From Accumulibacter jenkinsii (lineage in GTDB: Bacteria; Pseudomonadota; Gammaproteobacteria; Burkholderiales; Rhodocyclaceae), in the NCBI GenBank assembly GCA_036625225.1, contig JAZKUF010000001.1, positions 1,612,001-1,676,000 of the forward strand: a stretch of DNA of 64,000 nt, read 5' to 3'. The translations under genes and the position numbers were made by a program. Within the stretch, counting starts at the first letter, position 1. Each line of letters begins with the position of its first letter. Below are positions 1 to 8,374 of this stretch, in pieces. The notes beneath the pieces were generated by a model. The model ran no database searches, was not told where the DNA came from, and was given only the letters and a program-made list of their open reading frames with translations.

Positions 1-70
1 GCAATTTGGTGAATTGGCAAGGTTTCTGGACAGAAACCCGGGCCGGGCAACGTGGAAAAGGTGAAGCACA

Positions 71-1954
71 TTGAATAACATGTTCAAGAATCTGGCGGTC
101 TGGCTGGTCATCGGTCTCGTTCTGATGACCGTATTCAACCAGTTCAACAATCGCCAGGTACCCCAGTCGTCGATGGAGTATTCTCAGTTCATCGAGGAAG
201 TGGGCAAGGGAACGATTGCCAAGGTGGTGATCGAAGGGCGGGTACTCAAGGCAACGACCACCGACGGGCGCAAGCTGACCAGCTACGCGCCGCCTGATCT
301 GTGGATGGTCTCCGACCTGCTGAAGTATGGTGTCACGATCGAGGCCAAGCCCGAGGAAGAACAGTCCTTTCTGATGAGCATCTTCGTCAGCTGGTTCCCG
401 ATGCTGCTCCTGATCGGTGTGTGGATCTTTTTCATGCGGCAGATGCAGGGCGGCGGACGCGGCGGCGCTTTTTCGTTCGGCAAGAGCAAGGCGAGACTGC
501 TCGACGAGTCCACCAATACGATCACCTTTGCCGACGTTGCCGGTTGCGACGAGGCAAAGGAAGAAGTCTCCGAACTGGTCGATTTCCTGCGCGATCCATC
601 GAAGTTCCAGAAACTCGGTGGCCGGATTCCGAAAGGGGTGCTACTGGTCGGCAACCCCGGGACCGGCAAGACGCTGCTCGCCAAAGCGATTGCCGGCGAG
701 GCAAAAGTACCCTTCTTCTCGATCTCCGGTTCCGACTTCGTCGAGATGTTCGTCGGCGTGGGCGCCGCCCGGGTACGCGACATGTTCGAGAATGCCAAGA
801 AACACGCGCCCTGCATCATCTTTATCGATGAACTCGATGCGGTCGGTCGTCAGCGCGGTGCCGGACTCGGTGGCGGTAACGACGAACGCGAGCAGACATT
901 GAACCAGATGCTGGTCGAGATGGACGGGTTTGAAGGCAGCGTCGGCGTCATCGTCATCGCGGCGACCAACCGTCCCGATGTCCTTGATCCGGCCTTGATG
1001 CGTCCCGGTCGTTTCGACCGCCAGGTGGTCGTACCGCTGCCGGACATCCGCGGCCGCGAGCAGATACTGATCGTGCACATGCGCAAGGTACCGTTGTCGC
1101 CCGACGTCAAGGCGGACATCATCGCCCGGGGAACGCCCGGCTTCTCCGGGGCCGATCTCGCCAATCTGGTAAACGAGGCAGCCCTGTTTGCCGCCCGCGG
1201 CAACAAGCGCCTGGTCGACATGGAAGATTTCGAGAAAGCCAAGGACAAGATCATGATGGGCGCCGAGCGCCGCAGCATGGTCATGAACGAAGACGAGCGG
1301 CGGAATACGGCCTACCACGAATCCGGTCATGCGGTGGTTGCCAAGCTGATGCCGAAGTCGGACCCGGTGCACAAGGTCACCATCATTCCGCGCGGGCGGG
1401 CGCTCGGCTTGACTATGCAGCTTCCCGAGGAAGATCGCTACGCCTACGACCGGGTGTACCTGATGAGTCGGATTGCCGTTCTCTTTGGTGGCCGTATTGC
1501 CGAAGAACTGTTCATGAACCAGATGACCACCGGCGCTTCGAATGACTTCGAACGGGCGACGCAGATGGCGCGCGACATGGTCACCCGCTACGGTATGTCC
1601 GATGCGCTGGGTCCGATGGTTTACGGTGAAAACGAAGGAGAGGTATTCCTGGGCCGCTCGGTCACCACGCACAAAAACATGTCCGAGGCGACGATGGAAA
1701 AGGTCGATGCCGAGATTCGCCGGATCATCGACGAACAGTATGCACTGGCACGGCGGATGCTCGAAGACAATCGGGACAAGGTCGAGGCCATGGCTGCGGC
1801 GCTGCTCGAGCTCGAGACCATCGACGCCGACCAGATCAACGACATCATGGAAGGCAAGCCCCCGCGGCCGCCGAAACAACCGCAGATGCCGGCGCCGACC
1901 AAACCAGACCATAACGCGCCTGATGCCGCGCCCAGTGCCACGGCACCCGCCTGA
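71..1954 (+). CDS. ftsH: ATP-dependent zinc metalloprotease FtsH
   Basis: Membrane-anchored AAA+ protease that degrades damaged or short-lived membrane and cytosolic proteins. The 627-residue product has two N-terminal membrane segments (about residues 5-25 and 103-121) flanking a periplasmic domain, then the AAA module with Walker A GNPGTGKT near residue 193, Walker B IIFIDELDA and the SRH arginines (MRPGRFDR). The M41 zinc site HESGH starts at residue 416. The tail is rich in Pro and Ala. The chosen start is TTG at 71, which gives the usual MNN-type N-terminus and has AAGGTG 8 bases upstream; ATG at 80 is the alternative. Oddity: Walker A reads GNPGTGKT where FtsH proteins normally have GPPGTGKT. 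The 70 bases before the gene hold no recognisable gene end. Confidence 0.98.
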   Translation: MNNMFKNLAVWLVIGLVLMTVFNQFNNRQVPQSSMEYSQFIEEVGKGTIAKVVIEGRVLKATTTDGRKLTSYAPPDLWMVSDLLKYGVTIEAKPEEEQSFLMSIFVSWFPMLLLIGVWIFFMRQMQGGGRGGAFSFGKSKARLLDESTNTITFADVAGCDEAKEEVSELVDFLRDPSKFQKLGGRIPKGVLLVGNPGTGKTLLAKAIAGEAKVPFFSISGSDFVEMFVGVGAARVRDMFENAKKHAPCIIFIDELDAVGRQRGAGLGGGNDEREQTLNQMLVEMDGFEGSVGVIVIAATNRPDVLDPALMRPGRFDRQVVVPLPDIRGREQILIVHMRKVPLSPDVKADIIARGTPGFSGADLANLVNEAALFAARGNKRLVDMEDFEKAKDKIMMGAERRSMVMNEDERRNTAYHESGHAVVAKLMPKSDPVHKVTIIPRGRALGLTMQLPEEDRYAYDRVYLMSRIAVLFGGRIAEELFMNQMTTGASNDFERATQMARDMVTRYGMSDALGPMVYGENEGEVFLGRSVTTHKNMSEATMEKVDAEIRRIIDEQYALARRMLEDNRDKVEAMAAALLELETIDADQINDIMEGKPPRPPKQPQMPAPTKPDHNAPDAAPSATAPA

Positions 1955-1970
1955 CCCGGCATGAAAAACA

Positions 1971-2007
1971 CGGCGGAGCCTGCTGAGCCTGCGGGTCTGC
2001 TCCGCCG
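1971..2007 (+). terminator. Hairpin between ftsH and folP
   Basis: CGGCGGAGC at 1971-1979 is the exact reverse complement of GCTCCGCCG at 1999-2007, with a 19-base loop. There is no T-run after it, so it may be a weak terminator, an attenuator or an mRNA-stabilising hairpin rather than a classic intrinsic terminator. Confidence 0.3.
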
Positions 2008-2037
2008 AGCGCTGCAGCAGGCCTTGTCCCCGGCGTG

Positions 2038-2862
2038 ATGCTTCTTCGCTGCGGCAGTTTCACCCTCGACTGCTCCCGTCCACTGGTGATGGGAATCGTC
2101 AACCTCACGCCTGATTCATTTTCCGGCGACGGCCTCGCGAGCGACACCGCGGCGGCCATCGCGCACGCTCACCGGCAGCTGGAAGCGGGTGCCGATCTCC
2201 TTGATCTGGGCGCCGAGTCGTCTCGTCCTGGCGCACTTTCGATTTCGGTCGATGACGAATTGCGGCGCCTGATTCCGGTGCTGCAGGCGCTTTTTCCCTG
2301 CCCGGTACCCATTTCCGTGGACACCTACAAGCCCGAGGTGATGTCGGCGGCCCTTCGCCACGGCGCTTCGATGATCAACGACATCTACGCTCTGCGCATG
2401 CCCGGCGCCCTGACGGCAGTCGCTGACAGCGACTGTGCCGTCTGTCTGATGCACATGCAGGGAGAGCCGCTGACCATGCAACAGCAGCCCTTTTACACCG
2501 ACGTGGTCGCCGAGGTCCGGGCCTTCCTCGGCCAGCGCCTGGCGGCAGCGACCGAAGCCGGAATCACAGGCAATCGACTGCTGCTCGATCCGGGATTCGG
2601 TTTCGGCAAGACGCTGGAACAGAATCTCGAACTGCTACGCCACTGCGACCAACTCGCGATCGAAGGACTGCCCGTGCTGGCAGGGATCTCCCGCAAATCG
2701 ACGCTCGGCGCAATAACCGGACGGCCGGTCGAAGAACGCATGGCCGCCAGCATTACCGCCGCCGTCCTCGCCGCGCAACGCGGCGCACGTATCCTGCGCG
2801 TTCACGACGTTGCCCAGACGCGGGACGCACTCGCCGTCTGGCAGGCCATCGAAGGCCAATGA
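2038..2862 (+). CDS. folP: Dihydropteroate synthase
   Basis: Joins para-aminobenzoate to 6-hydroxymethyl-dihydropterin diphosphate in cytosolic folate synthesis. The family motifs are all present in order: MGIVNLTPDSFSGDG near the N-terminus, SVDTYKPEVM, INDIYALRMPG, the DPGFGFGKT loop and the C-terminal GISRKS and RVHDV motifs. Length (274 residues) is normal. ATG at 2038 is taken as start; an in-frame GTG directly before it at 2035 would add one residue. It lies between ftsH and glmM, the order known from many proteobacteria, and is probably cotranscribed with them. A second folate gene, folC, lies on the other strand near 17 kb. Confidence 0.97.
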   Translation: MLLRCGSFTLDCSRPLVMGIVNLTPDSFSGDGLASDTAAAIAHAHRQLEAGADLLDLGAESSRPGALSISVDDELRRLIPVLQALFPCPVPISVDTYKPEVMSAALRHGASMINDIYALRMPGALTAVADSDCAVCLMHMQGEPLTMQQQPFYTDVVAEVRAFLGQRLAAATEAGITGNRLLLDPGFGFGKTLEQNLELLRHCDQLAIEGLPVLAGISRKSTLGAITGRPVEERMAASITAAVLAAQRGARILRVHDVAQTRDALAVWQAIEGQ

Positions 2863-2960
2863 GAAAGCGCTTCGGGAGGCATGCCGCCCGCCCGGCGTTT
2901 GCGTAGAATATCGCATATTTCACAGACGACAGTGCTCTGCGAGCCCATGGAGAAACAATT

Positions 2961-4328
2961 GTGACAAGAAAATATTTTGGTACCGATGGCGTACGCGGAC
3001 GTGTTGGCGAAACGCCAATCACACCGGACTTCGTCATGCGCCTGGGGCATGCGACAGGCAGGGTTCTCGCGACGCACGACACGGTGCGCAATCGAGCCAG
3101 TGCGGGCGAACGGCCGGCGGTCCTGATCGGCAAGGATACGCGGGTTTCCGGCTACATGATGGAAGCGGCACTCGAAGCCGGTTTTTCGGCCGCCGGCGTC
3201 GATGTCTGCCTGGTGGGGCCCATGCCGACCCCGGCCATTGCCTATCTGACCCGTGCCCTGCGTCTGCAGGCAGGCCTTGTCATCTCGGCTTCGCACAACC
3301 CGTACTACGATAATGGCATCAAATTCTTCTCTTCGACGGGGACCAAGCTGCCGGACGAACTGGAACTGGATATCGAAGCGGCGCTCGACCAGCCGCTGAC
3401 CTGTGTCCCCTCGGCCAATCTCGGCCGTGCCCGCCGGATCGATGACGCGGACGGCCGCTACATCGAGTTCTGCAAGGGTACGTTCCCGTTCGAAATGGAT
3501 CTGCGGGGCTTGAAGATCGTCGTCGACTGCGCCAACGGAGCGGCTTACCACATCGCGCCACATGTCTTTCACGAACTCGGCGCCGAGGTCAGCACGATCG
3601 GTACCGAACCCAACGGCCTCAACATCAATCAGGATGTCGGTGCGACGGCGCCGGCTGCCTTGCGTGAAGCGGTCGTCGAGCAAGGCGCCGACCTCGGTAT
3701 CGCGCTCGACGGTGACGGCGACCGCCTGGTCATGGTGGACGCAGTCGGCAACATGTATGACGGCGATCAGCTCCTTTTCGCCATCATTCGCAGCCGCCTG
3801 CGTCAGGGTGCTGTCGCAGGGGTGGTCGGGACCTTGATGAGCAACCTGGCCCTGGAGCACATGCTGGCCGAACTCAAGGTTCCCTTCGTGCGCACATCGG
3901 TCGGTGACCGCTACGTCATGGACATGCTCCGGCAAAAGGGCTGGCTGTTTGGCGGGGAAAATTCCGGCCACATTCTCTGCCTCGATCGGCACACCACCGG
4001 CGACGGCATCGTTTCCGCTCTGCAGGTTCTTTCAGCCCTGCGCGAAAAGGGCGGTGATCTGCAACAATTGCTGGGCAGTCTGAAGCTCTACCCGCAGAAG
4101 CTGATCAACGTCGGCCTGAGCAAGGGCTTTCCCTGGCAAGACCACCCGCTGATCGACCGCACGCAACGCGAAGTCGAGACTAGCCTCAATGGCTGTGGGC
4201 GCGTGCTGCTGCGTGCTTCGGGAACGGAGCCGCTGTTGCGCGTCATGGTCGAGGGCCAGGACTCGGCGACCGTCATCCGCGCGGCCGAGAAGCTGGCGGC
4301 CGCAGTACGCGAGGCCGTGTCATCCTGA
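2961..4328 (+). CDS. glmM: Phosphoglucosamine mutase GlmM
   Basis: Interconverts glucosamine-6-phosphate and glucosamine-1-phosphate on the route to UDP-GlcNAc for peptidoglycan and lipopolysaccharide. The product starts MTRKYFGTDGVRG, carries the phosphoserine loop SASHNP (catalytic Ser at residue 111), the Mg-binding DGDGDR motif and the C-terminal RASGTEPLLRVMVEG phosphate-binding motif. At 455 residues it is slightly longer than usual because of an insertion after residue 35 rich in Arg, Ala and Thr, which also shifts the catalytic Ser from the typical position near 102. The start is GTG at 2961 with GGAGAAA about 6 bases upstream. Confidence 0.97.
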   Translation: MTRKYFGTDGVRGRVGETPITPDFVMRLGHATGRVLATHDTVRNRASAGERPAVLIGKDTRVSGYMMEAALEAGFSAAGVDVCLVGPMPTPAIAYLTRALRLQAGLVISASHNPYYDNGIKFFSSTGTKLPDELELDIEAALDQPLTCVPSANLGRARRIDDADGRYIEFCKGTFPFEMDLRGLKIVVDCANGAAYHIAPHVFHELGAEVSTIGTEPNGLNINQDVGATAPAALREAVVEQGADLGIALDGDGDRLVMVDAVGNMYDGDQLLFAIIRSRLRQGAVAGVVGTLMSNLALEHMLAELKVPFVRTSVGDRYVMDMLRQKGWLFGGENSGHILCLDRHTTGDGIVSALQVLSALREKGGDLQQLLGSLKLYPQKLINVGLSKGFPWQDHPLIDRTQREVETSLNGCGRVLLRASGTEPLLRVMVEGQDSATVIRAAEKLAAAVREAVSS

Positions 4329-4457
4329 ACCCGCCCCGGCAAACAGCCGACCGCCGGCTCCGCCAGTCAGCGCTCGGGCAGTCGGCCTGATCCCTCCCGT
4401 TTCAGCCTGCTCGTGAGGGGTCAAATCGCAGGCGCCTGGCGGCGCCGCCGGCACGGG

Positions 4458-5669
4458 TCAGTAGAGCAGGAATGGCCGGCGCACCTGCTCCCAGCTTTCC
4501 TCGTCAGCCCGGCACAGCTCGTCCAGGTCAGCCGGCGTCGCCGCCGGGTCATCGACCCACTCGCGAAGCAACGGCGAGCCATTGATCAGATCGATAGGCA
4601 GACGATCGTATTCGTATTCGTAGGCAAAATCGCGCCACAACGGATAATCCGGCCGAAGTTTCCGCAGCGCCTTGAAGGCCAGACTCTGCAAGCGCCAAGG
4701 ACGGAAGGTCGCCGGCTGGTAAGCGCCATCATCGACATGGATCTGAACGCCGTGGCACAACTCGCCGGCGTGCTTGTGAAAAGTGGGCTCGAACCAGCAT
4801 TCGCGTAACCGGCAACCGCGCAGCCAGTCTGGCGCGAGCGCGGCCATGGCGGCGATCCAGCGGCGAGCGTCGATGTCCGGCGCGCCGAAAAGCTCGAGTG
4901 GGCGCGTCGTCCCGCGGCCTTCGGAAAGGGTGCAGCCTTCGACCATCACGGTCCCCGGGTAGCAGCGCGCCATCGACAGATTCGGCGCATTCGGGCTGGG
5001 ATTGACCCAGCTTCGCTCGCCGAGCGGCCAGCCATGGCCGGGTGCCGCAGCGGGTGACCAGCCGTGCATCCGGATCACCGTGCAGTCGACATCGAGATCG
5101 AGGGTTTCGACGAACCAGCAGGCCAGTTCGCCCATCGTCAGACCGTGGCGCATCGGCAGCGGTCCGGCACCGACGAAGCTTTCCCAGCCGGGGCGCAGGA
5201 GAAGGCCCTCCACCGCCCGTCCGACCGGATTGGGTCGATCGAGAATCCACACCGCCTTGCCATGCTCAGCAGCGGCCTCGAGCAGGTAACGCAGGGTGGT
5301 GATGAAGGTGTAGATGCGGCAACCGAGATCCTGCAGATCGATCAAGAGAACATCGAAAGTCGCCATCATCGCCGGCGTCGGGCGCCTCAGTGTGCCGTAG
5401 AGGCTGAAGACCGGGATGGCGTGAAGCGGATCGAGAAAATCGGCCGACTCGACCATGTTGTCCTGCTTGTCGCCGCGCAGACCATGCTGAGGACCGAAGG
5501 CTGAAGTCAGCCGCAGGTCGGGCAGCGCCGCCAAAGCGTCGAGGGCGTGCGTGAGGTCGGCGCAGAGCGACGCGGGATGGGCCAGCAACGCCAGGCGGCG
5601 GCCGCGCAGCGCCTGGCGCAGTGGCGGCTCGCTGAGCAGGCGGTCGAGTCCGAATTGCAGGGCGGGCAT
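4458..5669 (-). CDS. DUF1343 family protein, NamZ-like exo-beta-N-acetylmuramidase
   Basis: The 403-residue protein shows the conserved segments of the DUF1343 family: a GPQHGLRG motif near residue 80, DLQDLGCRIYTF near 125, LDRPNP near 160 and EGRGTTRP near 265. Characterised members such as NamZ remove N-acetylmuramic acid from the ends of peptidoglycan fragments, so a role in cell-wall sugar recycling is inferred. No signal peptide is visible, which argues for a cytosolic location, unlike the exported members. It starts 11 bases after the DOMON-like gene and is almost certainly cotranscribed with it. The exact substrate is not shown by the sequence. Confidence 0.85.
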   Translation of the reverse strand: MPALQFGLDRLLSEPPLRQALRGRRLALLAHPASLCADLTHALDALAALPDLRLTSAFGPQHGLRGDKQDNMVESADFLDPLHAIPVFSLYGTLRRPTPAMMATFDVLLIDLQDLGCRIYTFITTLRYLLEAAAEHGKAVWILDRPNPVGRAVEGLLLRPGWESFVGAGPLPMRHGLTMGELACWFVETLDLDVDCTVIRMHGWSPAAAPGHGWPLGERSWVNPSPNAPNLSMARCYPGTVMVEGCTLSEGRGTTRPLELFGAPDIDARRWIAAMAALAPDWLRGCRLRECWFEPTFHKHAGELCHGVQIHVDDGAYQPATFRPWRLQSLAFKALRKLRPDYPLWRDFAYEYEYDRLPIDLINGSPLLREWVDDPAATPADLDELCRADEESWEQVRRPFLLY

Positions 5670-5680
5670 CCGCGATTCCT

Positions 5681-6262
5681 TCAGGCAGGTTGTCGCGGCG
5701 GCGCGAGTTCGAGAGCAAAGCCGTCGCGGAGATGAAAGTCGGGCAGTGCGGCAGGATGACCGAGCGCCCAGTAGCTATGACTGCCGTCCACCGTATCGGC
5801 GGCTTCGATGACCGCGCAAAGACCGATCTGCAGCGTCGCGTTGCCTGCCGTCGGCGGCAGGGCGGCGGCAGGCAGAACAACCTCGAGTTCGAGCCGGCCG
5901 GCGAACAGCCTGGCGTCGATCTGCGGCGGGACGAGCAGCGACCGTGCAGGGTTGGGCTGACGGTAGCCGGAAAAGGCATAGGCGGCCCATTGGCCCGAGG
6001 GTGAAAAGTTGAACTCATGATAGGCGGACTCGCCGACGACACCGACAAAGGCCTCAAAACAGCTGTGTTCCCAGAGCCCATCGGCGGGACCTGCCGGTCG
6101 GGGCGCCGGGATCAGCAGGCGGGCCATGTCTCCCCGCAGGCAATAGGCGAGTTCGAGATCGCCACCGGAGGTGCGGACAGCGTGCACTTCGATCATGCGG
6201 ATCACCGGCGCGGCAGTTGCCGGGTGGCGCAGCAAAGTGTGGAGGAATTCGGTCGGGAACAT
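5681..6262 (-). CDS. DOMON-like domain protein
   Basis: A 193-residue beta-rich protein that matches my recollection of the bacterial DOMON-like family: a LWEHSCFEAFV stretch near residue 80 followed by YHEFNFSPSGQWAAY. Such domains may bind carbohydrate or redox ligands, but no function is established here. The open frame extends to 6367, but the family pattern begins at MFPTEFLHTLL, so ATG at 6262 is chosen even though no clear ribosome site precedes it. The first gene of a two-gene operon with the NamZ-like gene (11-base gap), which hints at a role in cell-wall or sugar metabolism. Confidence 0.7.
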   Translation of the reverse strand: MFPTEFLHTLLRHPATAAPVIRMIEVHAVRTSGGDLELAYCLRGDMARLLIPAPRPAGPADGLWEHSCFEAFVGVVGESAYHEFNFSPSGQWAAYAFSGYRQPNPARSLLVPPQIDARLFAGRLELEVVLPAAALPPTAGNATLQIGLCAVIEAADTVDGSHSYWALGHPAALPDFHLRDGFALELAPPRQPA

Positions 6263-6390
6263 CGTTCGGAGGCACGGATGCGGGCGGACGCCAATTCTAG
6301 CCTGTTCTGCAAACTTGTCGCCAGTGTCGGGACCAGCGCTCCGGTCGACCGATCGGCCGATCGGCACACCGAGCGCAGGCGGTCCGCCAC

Positions 6391-6846
6391 TCAGGGGTGT
6401 TCGCCGCTACACTCGGCGCAGCGCCCACGCAGATCGAGTTCGATGCGCAACAGGGAAAAACCCTGCGGCAGATGCGGGGGTGCCGGCGGCGCAGCGTCGA
6501 GACAGAAGACCCGCCCGCAGTCGTCGCAACGGAAATGCGTATGTGCCGCATGCTCGCCCCGGGTCGCTGCCGAAAAGCGGAACACCCGCTGCGCGTCGGT
6601 ATTGCGGTGGGCGAGCCCGCTTTCGACCAGCCAGTCGAGCACCCGGTAGAGAGTGACCCGATCGAGAGCCGGGTTTCCCAGCGCCTGCTCGATCTCGTGA
6701 TGACTGAGCGCTGCCGGCGCCGAGCGTAGCAGCCGCAGGACATGGAGCCGGGCCGGGGTAGCGCGGGCACCCGTGCGGCGAATCAGCACGGCAGCGCTGT
6801 CCACTTCGGCCGGCGACTCGGCAGGCAGAGGTGTAGTGGTCATCAT
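6391..6846 (-). CDS. Fur-family metalloregulator (possibly Zur-like)
   Basis: A 151-residue Fur-superfamily repressor. The N-terminal winged helix includes RATPARLHVLRLL and the recognition region DRVTLYRVLDWLVE. The C-terminal metal-binding part has HAAHTHFRCDDCG and a second pair CAEC, giving the four-Cys structural zinc site typical of Fur and Zur proteins. Two ATG codons are adjacent (6846 and 6843); the open frame further upstream is not family-like. The short, Cys-rich C-terminus looks more like Zur than iron-Fur, but metal specificity cannot be read from sequence. A perfect palindrome lies 33 bases upstream of the start and may be its own operator. The exported msrB-msrA pair is divergent to it. 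Confidence 0.88.
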   Translation of the reverse strand: MMTTTPLPAESPAEVDSAAVLIRRTGARATPARLHVLRLLRSAPAALSHHEIEQALGNPALDRVTLYRVLDWLVESGLAHRNTDAQRVFRFSAATRGEHAAHTHFRCDDCGRVFCLDAAPPAPPHLPQGFSLLRIELDLRGRCAECSGEHP

Positions 6847-7224
6847 GACTGCGCATTTAAGCACAGCCTGGCAACACCTGCAACACAGTTGCAATAATCG
6901 CGCCAGGTGACGGGGAACGACCGGGCGAAGCCAAGAACGGTGTAAGGTTTGCCTGTTCGGCAACGACCATTGCGCAAGCCCTTCCCGAAGGCATCGACAG
7001 GTAAAGCTATCGATCGCGGCCTTTGCCGGGACTGGCTCGGGGCAGGTGGAGGGCCGCTTGCCCCGGGAACTGTTGCCGCGCTTTTCGGCCGAACATCCGC
7101 GAAAACCGTGTCAACCCGGGATAATCGGACAAGTCCTTGGCCGACCGGCGATTTTCGTATCCCCTTGCCACGTAAGGTCAGCAATGGCTGCCTCAACGAG
7201 CAGGATTTTTCTGGAGAGAGTGTC
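6847..7224. other. Divergent intergenic region between the Fur-family gene and msrB
   Basis: A 378-base gap with no supportable gene. The left end holds the palindrome described separately. An open frame continues upstream of msrB to 6949 but has no ribosome site or family-like content. The right end holds GGAGAG at 7213-7218, the ribosome binding site of msrB. It must contain the promoters for both divergent transcripts. Confidence 0.6.
6879..6893. promoter_or_regulatory. Perfect 15-bp palindrome, candidate operator of the Fur-family regulator
   Basis: TGCAAC-ACA-GTTGCA is a perfect inverted repeat of two 6-base half-sites with a 3-base spacer, 33 bases upstream of the Fur-family start. On the minus strand it directly follows a GATTAT stretch (6894-6899) that could act as a -10 element, so a bound protein would block transcription. 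Autorepression is inferred. The site does not resemble the AT-rich Fur or Zur boxes I know from enterobacteria. Confidence 0.4.
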
Positions 7225-7731
7225 ATGGATCGTCGTCAATCGTTGAAATGGCTGGGCGGCATGTCCGCCCTGATCTGGCCCGTGGCCCCCCCGGCCTGGG
7301 CCGGCGACCGCGCCGTCGGCAAGCTGCAGAAGTCCAAGAGCGAATGGGCCGCTCTGCTGCCGCAGCCCGCTTATCGCGTGCTTTTCGAGGAGGACACCGA
7401 ACGCGCCGGCAGCAGCCCGCTGAATCAGGAGAAAGGTGACGGCACCTACGTCTGTGCGGCCTGCTACCTGCCGCTTTTCGACAGCTCAAGCAAATACGAG
7501 AGCGGTACCGGCTGGCCAAGCTTCTGGCAGCACCTGCCGGAAGCCATCGCCACCCGTACCGACTTCAAGCTGATCTATCCCCGCACCGAGTACCACTGCG
7601 TCCGTTGCGGTGGACACCAGGGACATGTTTTCAATGACGGACCGAAACCGACCGGCAAGCGCTACTGCAACAACGGCCTCGCTCTGCACTTCGTCCCCCG
7701 CAGCGAGAAGCTGCCGGCACTGCGGACATGA
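7225..7731 (+). CDS. msrB: Exported peptide-methionine (R)-S-oxide reductase MsrB
   Basis: Reduces the R form of methionine sulfoxide in proteins. The 168-residue product has an N-terminal signal with a twin-Arg stretch (DRRQSLKWLGG) followed by a hydrophobic segment ending PAWA, so it is probably periplasmic. The MsrB fold shows both structural zinc CxxC pairs (CAAC and CVRC), the GTGWPSFW motif and the catalytic Cys in RYCNNG. The residues after that Cys (NNGLALHF) differ from the common INSASL form. ATG at 7225 is chosen because GGAGAG lies 6 bases upstream and the signal peptide starts here. Its stop overlaps the msrA start by 4 bases (ATGA), so the two are translationally coupled. Confidence 0.93.
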   Translation: MDRRQSLKWLGGMSALIWPVAPPAWAGDRAVGKLQKSKSEWAALLPQPAYRVLFEEDTERAGSSPLNQEKGDGTYVCAACYLPLFDSSSKYESGTGWPSFWQHLPEAIATRTDFKLIYPRTEYHCVRCGGHQGHVFNDGPKPTGKRYCNNGLALHFVPRSEKLPALRT

Positions 7732-8342
7732 GAGCCCGCCTGCTCCTTGCAGCACTGTTGCTGCTCCTGCTCGGCGGCCGGGTTGGCGCTGCTGACCCCA
7801 ATGCCGGCAAGGGGCCTGAGACCAGGACGGCAATTTTCGCTGGCGGCTGCTTCTGGTGCACCGAAGCGGATTTCGAAAAGCTGCCGGGAGTGCTTGCCGC
7901 CGAGTCCGGCTACACCGCCGGCCGCACGATCAATCCCACTTACGAACAGGTCAGCGCCGGCAACACCGGTCACACCGAGGCCGTCCGCATCAGCTACGAC
8001 CCGACGAAAGTCAGCTATGCGCAACTGCTCGACCACTTCTGGCGATCCATCGACCCGACGGTCAAGGACCGCCAGTTCTGCGACATCGGCAGCCAGTACC
8101 GCAGCGGCATCTACTGGCAGAACGACGCCGAGCGCCGGGCGGCCGAAAGCAGCCGCGACGCCTTGCTGGCGAGCCGCAAGGTGCCGCGGATCGAGACCGA
8201 GATCGTCGCCGCCTCGGTCTTCTACCCGGCCGAAGCGTATCACCAGGATTACTACCGGAAGAACTCGGTTCGCTACGCTTATTATCGCCTGTCATGCGGC
8301 CGCGACGCGCGGCTGAAGCAGATCTGGGGAGGCGGCGGCTAA
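7728..8342 (+). CDS. msrA: Exported peptide-methionine (S)-S-oxide reductase MsrA
   Basis: Reduces the S form of methionine sulfoxide. The 204-residue product begins with a clear Sec-type signal (MRARLLLAALLLLLLGG up to VGA), then the MsrA core with GGCFWC carrying the catalytic Cys, GYTAGRTINPTYEQV and HTEAVRISYDP. Together with the overlapping msrB it forms a periplasmic repair pair that covers both sulfoxide stereoisomers. An electron donor of the MsrQ/DsbD kind is not in the window. It converges on rlmI, with 32 bases between the two stops. Confidence 0.95.
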   Translation: MRARLLLAALLLLLLGGRVGAADPNAGKGPETRTAIFAGGCFWCTEADFEKLPGVLAAESGYTAGRTINPTYEQVSAGNTGHTEAVRISYDPTKVSYAQLLDHFWRSIDPTVKDRQFCDIGSQYRSGIYWQNDAERRAAESSRDALLASRKVPRIETEIVAASVFYPAEAYHQDYYRKNSVRYAYYRLSCGRDARLKQIWGGGG

Positions 8343-8374
8343 GGCCGAGGCTGACGACCGGCCGGCAGGAGCGC

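Noticed and set aside
641..1912. Long minus-strand frame antisense to ftsH
   Set aside because: It mirrors the codon bias of ftsH in high-GC DNA and has no family-like content or ribosome site.
6949..7224. N-terminal extension of msrB
   Set aside because: The signal peptide and ribosome site place the start at 7225; the extension has no likeness to any family.
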